NCBI GenBank assembly: GCA_022360075.1
Contig: JAKSDN010001006.1
Location: 1 to 9,913, forward strand
From: Kiloniellales bacterium
Lineage (GTDB): Bacteria; Pseudomonadota; Alphaproteobacteria; Kiloniellales; JAKSDN01
DNA length: 9,913 bases
Reading direction: 5' to 3'
In this document: piece by piece, positions 5,763 to 9,913 of the stretch
Layout: each line of letters starts with the position of its first letter
How positions within the stretch are numbered: the stretch's first letter is position 1
Notes under the pieces: model-generated
Databases searched by the model: none
Seen by the model: the letters and a program-made list of their open reading frames with translations, nothing else
What the model was told of the DNA's origin: nothing
Position numbers and translations under genes: made by a program

Positions 5763-6278
5763 GTGTCTAGTCGCAAAGAGAGCTATAGCTTCGAGGAGCT
5801 CCTCGAGTGTGCCCACGGGCATTTGTTCGGCCCGGGCAACGCGCGGCTGCCCCTGCCGCCGATGCTGATGTTCGACCGCATCATCAAGATCCGTGAGACA
5901 GGCGGCGCGCACGGAAAGGGCGAGATCGTCGCCGAACTCGACCTGAAGCCGGATCTCTGGTTCTTCGGCTGCCACTTCGAGTCGGACCCGGTCATGCCCG
6001 GTTGCTTGGGCCTGGACGCGCTTTGGCAGCTCGTCGGCTTCTTCCTCGGCTGGCTCGGCGCCCCCGGCAAGGGCCGTGCGCTCGGCGTCGGCGAGGTCAA
6101 GCTCAAGGGCCAGGTGTTGCCGACCGCAAAGCGGGTGATCTATCACCTCAATCTCAAGCGCGTGGTCATGAGCAAGCTGGTCCTCGGCATCGCCGACGGC
6201 AGCATGAAGGTGGACGGCGAGACGGTTTACGAGGCCAAGGACCTCAAGGTGGGCCTGTTCAGGTCCGAGCCGGCATGA
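5763..6278 (+). CDS. fabA: 3-hydroxydecanoyl-ACP dehydratase/isomerase FabA
   Basis: A 171-residue cytosolic enzyme, practically the length of E. coli FabA. It dehydrates 3-hydroxydecanoyl-ACP and isomerises trans-2- to cis-3-decenoyl-ACP, the branch point to unsaturated fatty acids. The active-site region [19 protein letters not shown] holds the catalytic His71 and Asp85 at the expected distance. The hot-dog-fold core ([20 protein letters not shown]) is complete, and FFGCH with the aspartate separates it from FabZ, which uses glutamate. The start is GTG 5763: the next in-frame ATG would delete the conserved N-terminal helix. The ribosome site before it is weak (GCGGGG). Its stop overlaps the fabB start in ATGA, so the two are translationally coupled. 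Divergent from irr. Confidence 0.96.
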   Translation: MSSRKESYSFEELLECAHGHLFGPGNARLPLPPMLMFDRIIKIRETGGAHGKGEIVAELDLKPDLWFFGCHFESDPVMPGCLGLDALWQLVGFFLGWLGAPGKGRALGVGEVKLKGQVLPTAKRVIYHLNLKRVVMSKLVLGIADGSMKVDGETVYEAKDLKVGLFRSEPA

Positions 6279-7510
6279 GCGGCAGCGCCATGCGTCGCGT
6301 CGTCGTCACCGGCATGGGGATTGTCTCGAGTATCGGGAACAACCAGCAAGAGGTGGTCGACTCGCTGAAGGCCGGCCGCTCCGGCGTCACCTTTTGCGAC
6401 ACCTATGCCGAGATGGGCTTTCGCAGCCACATCCATGGCTCGATCAAGCTCAACATCGACGATCACATCGACCGCAAGCTGCGCCGTTTCATGGGCGACG
6501 GCGCGGCCTACAACTACATCGCCATGGAAGAGGCAATCGCCGACGCCGGCCTGACGGCGGCCGAGATCTCCAACGAGCGCACCGGCCTGGTGATGGGCTC
6601 GGGCGGGCCCTCGACCTCGAACCAGGTGCAGGCGGCGGACCTGCTGCGCGAAAAGAGCGCCAAGCGGGTCGGCCCCTATATGGTGCCGCGCTGCATGTCG
6701 AGCACGAACTCGGCCAATCTCGCAACAGCATACAAGATCAAGGGCCACAGCTATTCGATCAGCTCGGCCTGCTCGACTTCCGCCCACTGCGTCGGCAACG
6801 GCGCGGAGCTGATCCAGACCGGCAAGCAGGACATCGTCTTCGCCGGCGGCGGCGAGGAGCTGCACTGGTCGCTGACCGTGCTGTTCGACGCCATGGGCGC
6901 ACTCTCCAGCAAGTATAACGACACGCCGGAGAAGGCCTCGCGCGCCTACGACAAGAACCGCGACGGCTTCGTCATCTCCGGCGGCGGCGGCGCCGTGGTG
7001 CTGGAAGAGCTCGAGCACGCCAAGGCGCGCGGCGCCAAGATCTACGGCGAACTGATCGGCTATGGCGCAACCTCGGACGGCGCCGACATGGTCCAGCCGT
7101 CAGGCGAGGGCGGCCTGCGCTGCATGCGCCTGGCCATGCAGGGGCTCGGCAACACGCCGGTCGACTACATCAACACCCACGCTACCTCGACACCCGTGGG
7201 CGACTGCATCGAGCTCGATTCGATCCGCGAGATCTTCGGTGCCGACATGCCCAAGATCAGCGCGACCAAATCCTTGACCGGACATTCACAGGGCGCCACC
7301 GGCGTGCACGAGATCATCTACTCGCTGCTGATGATGGAGAACAGTTTCCTTTGCGCCTCGGCCAACATCGAGGACCTCGATCCCGAGGCCGAGGGCGTGC
7401 CGATCCTGATGGAGCGGGAGGACGACGTGAATATCAACTGCGTTATGTCCAACTCCTTCGGTTTCGGGGGAACCAATGCCACCCTGGTGTTCCGGCGCCA
7501 TGGCGACTGA
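6275..7510 (+). CDS. fabB: 3-oxoacyl-ACP synthase I FabB
   Basis: A 411-residue elongating condensing enzyme. It extends acyl-ACP with malonyl-ACP and is essential for cis-unsaturated chains made by FabA. The thiolase-fold triad is intact: Cys166 (SSACSTSAH), His302 ([11 protein letters not shown]) and His337 ([12 protein letters not shown]), with Lys332 and the C-terminal GFGGTN loop. [19 protein letters not shown], before the nucleophile, is FabB-like rather than FabF-like, and the fabA partner agrees. I place the start at ATG 6275, which overlaps the fabA stop (ATGA); ATG 6290, five codons later, is also possible and gives an N-terminus [10 protein letters not shown] closer to E. coli. The 3' end overlaps the fabI start by 11 bp. 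No anomalies in the catalytic core. Confidence 0.96.
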   Translation: MSGSAMRRVVVTGMGIVSSIGNNQQEVVDSLKAGRSGVTFCDTYAEMGFRSHIHGSIKLNIDDHIDRKLRRFMGDGAAYNYIAMEEAIADAGLTAAEISNERTGLVMGSGGPSTSNQVQAADLLREKSAKRVGPYMVPRCMSSTNSANLATAYKIKGHSYSISSACSTSAHCVGNGAELIQTGKQDIVFAGGGEELHWSLTVLFDAMGALSSKYNDTPEKASRAYDKNRDGFVISGGGGAVVLEELEHAKARGAKIYGELIGYGATSDGADMVQPSGEGGLRCMRLAMQGLGNTPVDYINTHATSTPVGDCIELDSIREIFGADMPKISATKSLTGHSQGATGVHEIIYSLLMMENSFLCASANIEDLDPEAEGVPILMEREDDVNINCVMSNSFGFGGTNATLVFRRHGD

Positions 7511-8384
7511 CGGGACAGCCCAAGCGGTCGAGACGCAGGAGGGCGCGGACGCCGCCCGCGAGGATGAAAAGCAGGCGGCCGTCCCGGCCCTGATGGCCGA
7601 CAAACGCGGCCTGGTCATGGGGGTGGCGAACGATCATTCGATCGCCTGGGGCATTGCGCAGGCCCTGCACGGCCACGGCGCCAAGCTCGGCTTTACCTAT
7701 CAGGGCGACGCCTTTGGCAAGCGGGTCAAGCCGCTCGCCGAGTCGATCGGCTCCGATCTGGTCGTGCCTTGCGACGTCGACAACGCACAGGATCTGGAGG
7801 CGCTCTTTTCGGTGATCGAGCAGCAGTGGGGCGGGCTCGACTTCATCGTCCACGCTGTGGCCTATTCCGACAAGGAAGAGCTGAAGGGCCGCTACCTGGA
7901 CACCACGCGCAGCAACTTCGCGCGCACCATGCTGGTCTCCTGCTATTCCTTCACCGAGCTGGCCCGCCGTGCGGCGCCCCTCATGACCAACGGCGGCAGC
8001 CTCTTGACCCTGACCTACCTCGGCGCCGAGCGCGTGACGCCGAACTACAATGTGATGGGGGTAGCGAAAGCCGCACTGGAAGCCAGCGTGCGCTACCTGG
8101 CGACCGATCTGGGCCCGAACGCGATCCGCGTCAACGCGATCTCCGCTGGCCCCATGCGGACGCTCGCCGGTTCGGCGATCAGCGACGCCCGCTTCGTCTT
8201 CGGCTGGAGCCGAACCCATGCGCCGCTGCGCCGTAGCGTCGCCCTAGACGAGGTCGGCGGCAGTGCACTCTATCTGCTATCGGACCTCTCGACCGGCGTT
8301 ACCGGCGAAGTGCACCACGTGGACTGCGGCTACAACATCGTCGGCATTCCGGCGCCGGGCCGCATGGACGGCGACGGCACCTGA
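7500..8384 (+). CDS. fabI: Enoyl-ACP reductase FabI (NADH-type SDR)
   Basis: A short-chain dehydrogenase-fold enzyme that reduces trans-2-enoyl-ACP, the last step of each elongation round. [14 protein letters not shown] (41-54) is the FabI-type cofactor loop; TYLGAER with Tyr173 and NYNVMGVAK with Tyr183-x6-Lys190 form the active site as in E. coli FabI (Tyr146, Tyr156, Lys163). [15 protein letters not shown] (213-227) is the substrate-binding loop. From ATG 7500 the protein has 294 residues, about 30 more than usual; the extra N-terminus is acidic, Ala- and Glu-rich, and keeps GC-rich third positions, so it may be translated. ATG 7593 would give 263 residues, the classical size. Neither start has a good Shine-Dalgarno sequence; the 11-bp overlap with fabB favours coupling at 7500. 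Third and last gene of the fab operon. Triclosan-type inhibitor sensitivity would be expected from the conserved site, by inference. Confidence 0.94.
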   Translation: MATDGTAQAVETQEGADAAREDEKQAAVPALMADKRGLVMGVANDHSIAWGIAQALHGHGAKLGFTYQGDAFGKRVKPLAESIGSDLVVPCDVDNAQDLEALFSVIEQQWGGLDFIVHAVAYSDKEELKGRYLDTTRSNFARTMLVSCYSFTELARRAAPLMTNGGSLLTLTYLGAERVTPNYNVMGVAKAALEASVRYLATDLGPNAIRVNAISAGPMRTLAGSAISDARFVFGWSRTHAPLRRSVALDEVGGSALYLLSDLSTGVTGEVHHVDCGYNIVGIPAPGRMDGDGT

Positions 8385-8439
8385 TCGGACGGCGGCGCCC
8401 TATCTCGCCCGCGCCAACACAGCTCAAAAAGGCAGTCCC

Positions 8440-9195
8440 TCAATCGCCGAAGGCTTCGGCGATGACGTCGGGCGCATCGCTGATCAGGCAATCGATCGGC
8501 CAACCGGCGAACCGCTTGGCGCGCTTCGGATCGTTGACCGTGAAGCAGGCGAGCTGGTAGCCGGCCGCCTTGACCTCGGTGGCGAGGCGGCGGGTCAGCC
8601 GCTTGTGGTAGAGATGGAAGGCTTGGCAACCGAGCGCGCGTAACACATCCCGCCAGTCCGACGGCGCCTTCAAGGCGATGAAGGCACGCGGCCAGGTCGG
8701 CTGCAGGGCATAAGCCGCCGCCAAGCTCATGCGGCTGAAGGAGCTGATCATCGGTGCCGGCGCGCGGGACGGCCAACAGCGCGCCAGGACCTCCAGCGTC
8801 GCGACGGCTGTTTCCACATCGCGCCCCGGGGTCGGCTTGATCTCCACGTTGGGATGGAGACCGCAGTCCAACAGAACGCCGACCGCCGTCTCCAGGGTGG
8901 GAATGCCTTCGTCGGCGAAGGCGCGGTCGTAGCCGCCGCCGACCGTGAGACCGGCCAGGTCGGCCAGGCGCGTCTTCGCCATCTCGCCTTCGATCCCGGT
9001 CATGCGTTTCAAGGTGTCGTCGTGAAACAGCACCGGCACGCCGTCGCCGGTCAGCATGACATCGAACTCGACCCAGCCGAGGCCGAGGGCCGCCGTCTTG
9101 CGCAGGCCGGCCAGGCTGTTCTCCGGGCAGTACGCCAGCACGCCGCGGTGGCCCATCAAGCGCGGCAGGCGGAACGGCGGTCGAAGGTCATGCAT
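8440..9195 (-). CDS. ugpQ: Glycerophosphodiester phosphodiesterase, UgpQ-like
   Basis: A 251-residue TIM-barrel hydrolase that releases sn-glycerol 3-phosphate and an alcohol from glycerophosphodiesters, the deacylation products of phospholipids. Catalytic motifs are complete: H16-R17-G18, PENS (24-27), E43-x-D45 (VEFDVML), H58 (LFHDD) and E118 with K120 (VEIKP). The C-terminal FTVNDPKRAKRF and LISDAPDVI match UgpQ of E. coli, which has nearly the same length. No signal peptide or membrane segment is seen, so a cytosolic enzyme is expected, unlike periplasmic GlpQ. ATG 9195 has GAGGG at 7 nt. It is convergent with fabI (55-bp gap) and follows pnp on the same strand after a terminator. The ugpBAEC transporter genes are not nearby, so the symbol reflects similarity only. 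Confidence 0.9.
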   Translation of the reverse strand: MHDLRPPFRLPRLMGHRGVLAYCPENSLAGLRKTAALGLGWVEFDVMLTGDGVPVLFHDDTLKRMTGIEGEMAKTRLADLAGLTVGGGYDRAFADEGIPTLETAVGVLLDCGLHPNVEIKPTPGRDVETAVATLEVLARCWPSRAPAPMISSFSRMSLAAAYALQPTWPRAFIALKAPSDWRDVLRALGCQAFHLYHKRLTRRLATEVKAAGYQLACFTVNDPKRAKRFAGWPIDCLISDAPDVIAEAFGD

Positions 9196-9247
9196 GGCTT
9201 ACCCTCTACGGACTCGAGATCGGCTGGGTGCGATCTAGACTAGCGCC

Positions 9248-9276
9248 CAAATATGAAAGAACGCAGCTTTTGCCAA
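9248..9276 (-). promoter_or_regulatory. Possible promoter of the phosphodiesterase gene
   Basis: On the minus strand TTGGCA (9276-9271), one mismatch from consensus, is followed by a 17-bp spacer and TATTTG (9253-9248), a poor -10. It lies between the pnp hairpin and the gene, where an independent promoter is expected. The predicted start would leave a leader of about 45 nt. Confidence 0.35.
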
Positions 9277-9303
9277 GGCCGTACCTCTCGGCGCCAAACG
9301 GCA

Positions 9304-9329
9304 ACGGCCGGGACAGAAGTCCCGGCCGT
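9304..9329 (-). terminator. Strong hairpin behind pnp, probable terminator
   Basis: ACGGCCGGGAC (9304-9314) and GTCCCGGCCGT (9319-9329) are perfect inverted repeats of 11 bp around a 4-nt loop, 33 bp after the pnp stop. Read on the minus strand the stem is followed by TGCCGTTTGG, with only a short T-run, so it is a weak intrinsic terminator by sequence or an mRNA 3'-end stabiliser. Its position after pnp and before the possible phosphodiesterase promoter supports a 3'-end role. Confidence 0.6.
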
Positions 9330-9362
9330 ACCACACAAGTCCGCGAAAGGGCGTAGGCCGCC

Positions 9363-9913
9363 TTAGCTGGCCTCCGCCTTGATCTCCTCGCCGCTCTGTT
9401 GGTCGATCACCTTCATCGACAGCTTGACCTTGCCGCGGTCGTCGATGCCGATGCACTTGACCTTGACCATGTCGCCCTCGTTGACCACGTCGCCGACCGT
9501 CTTGACGCGATGCGGCGCCAGCTCGGAGATGTGAACCAGGCCGTCGCGCTGGCCGAGGAAGTTCACGAAGGCGCCGAAATCGACCACCTTGACCACCTTG
9601 CCGTCATAGATCTTGCCGACTTCCGGCTCGGCCACGATGTCGTTGATCCAGTCGATCGCCGCCTGCGCCTTCGACTGATCGGTCGCCGCGACCTTGACGG
9701 TGCCGTCGTCCTCGATGTCGATCTTGGCGCCGGTGGTCTCGGTGATCTCGCGAATCACCTTGCCGCCGGTGCCGATCACTTCGCGGATCTTGTCGGTCGG
9801 GATGGTCATGGTCTCAATACGCGGTGCATATTCACCCACTTCGTCCCGGGTTTCGGAAAGGGCTTTGCCCATCTCGCCCAGAATGTGGTTGCGGCCATCA
9901 TGGGCCTGCGCGA
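9363..9913 (-). CDS. pnp: Polyribonucleotide nucleotidyltransferase (PNPase), C-terminal part
   Basis: The frame is open to the window edge; only the last 182 or so codons are present and the true start lies beyond 9913. The first ATG in frame (9872) is internal, because the codons before it (GRNHILGE) continue the conserved PNPase segment that links the second phosphorolytic domain to the KH domain. The KH domain follows ([20 protein letters not shown] with the GxxG-type loop GTGG), then the S1 domain ([47 protein letters not shown]). PNPase degrades RNA 3' to 5' with phosphate and can work in a degradosome with RNase E; both RNA-binding domains seen here confer substrate grip. The tail after S1 is short ([14 protein letters not shown]). 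A catalytic assessment is not possible because that part is outside the window. Confidence 0.95.
   Translation of the reverse strand, partial: AQAHDGRNHILGEMGKALSETRDEVGEYAPRIETMTIPTDKIREVIGTGGKVIREITETTGAKIDIEDDGTVKVAATDQSKAQAAIDWINDIVAEPEVGKIYDGKVVKVVDFGAFVNFLGQRDGLVHISELAPHRVKTVGDVVNEGDMVKVKCIGIDDRGKVKLSMKVIDQQSGEEIKAEAS

Noticed and set aside
5475..6146. Upstream in-frame extension of irr by 224 codons
   Set aside because: This part is antisense to fabA and the intergenic region; Irr proteins are about 140 residues and the family N-terminus begins at ATG 5474.
8385..8439. Terminator between fabI and the phosphodiesterase gene
   Set aside because: No stable stem followed by a T-run could be seen in the 55-bp convergent gap.
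1..9913. Mobile elements, CRISPR arrays, tRNA or rRNA genes, origin
   Set aside because: No transposase or integrase motifs, no regularly spaced repeats, no tRNA-like cloverleaf and no rRNA sequence were recognised on reading both strands.

Overview
The window is high-GC chromosomal DNA from an alphaproteobacterium. Three things point there: an Irr-type iron regulator (HHH motif) divergent from a fabA-fabB-fabI operon, a TRAP transporter, and a PNPase tail with alphaproteobacterial-style KH and S1 sequence. A Rhodospirillales/Kiloniellales-like lineage is my guess, but the sequence alone does not fix it. I see no rRNA, tRNA, CRISPR, insertion sequence, phage or plasmid signature. It reads as core or near-core chromosome with dense, intact genes.

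Layout. (1) 1-2278, + strand: the last 100 codons of a DctP-type TRAP solute-binding protein, then DctQ and DctM, a solute importer of unknown substrate. (2) 2349-4881, - strand: a three-gene redox cluster, in transcription order a rubrerythrin without a rubredoxin domain, a GlpC/HdrD-like double [4Fe-4S] CCG-domain protein, and a DUF3501 protein. A clear promoter (TTGACA, 17 bp, TAGATA) lies in front of the rubrerythrin, with a candidate Irr box directly upstream of its -35. (3) 5052-5474, - strand: irr, with no Shine-Dalgarno sequence and a -10-like hexamer placed so that the mRNA could be leaderless. (4) 5763-8384, + strand: fabA, fabB and fabI with ATGA and 11-bp overlaps, the anaerobic-type unsaturated fatty acid branch plus enoyl-ACP reductase. 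(5) 8440-9195, - strand: a cytosolic UgpQ-like glycerophosphodiester phosphodiesterase. (6) 9304-9913, - strand: the 3' end of pnp (KH and S1 domains) and a strong hairpin behind it.

How the parts may work together. Irr senses iron status through haem in characterised relatives. The rubrerythrin operon directly downstream of irr encodes a diiron peroxide-type enzyme and a multi-cluster Fe-S electron carrier, both iron-expensive. The Irr-box candidate therefore suggests iron-dependent control of a peroxide or oxygen stress module whose biochemical role (Fe-S partner plus DUF3501) I do not know to have been established. This is the most interesting part of the window. The fab operon and the phosphodiesterase are ordinary lipid metabolism; pnp is RNA turnover.
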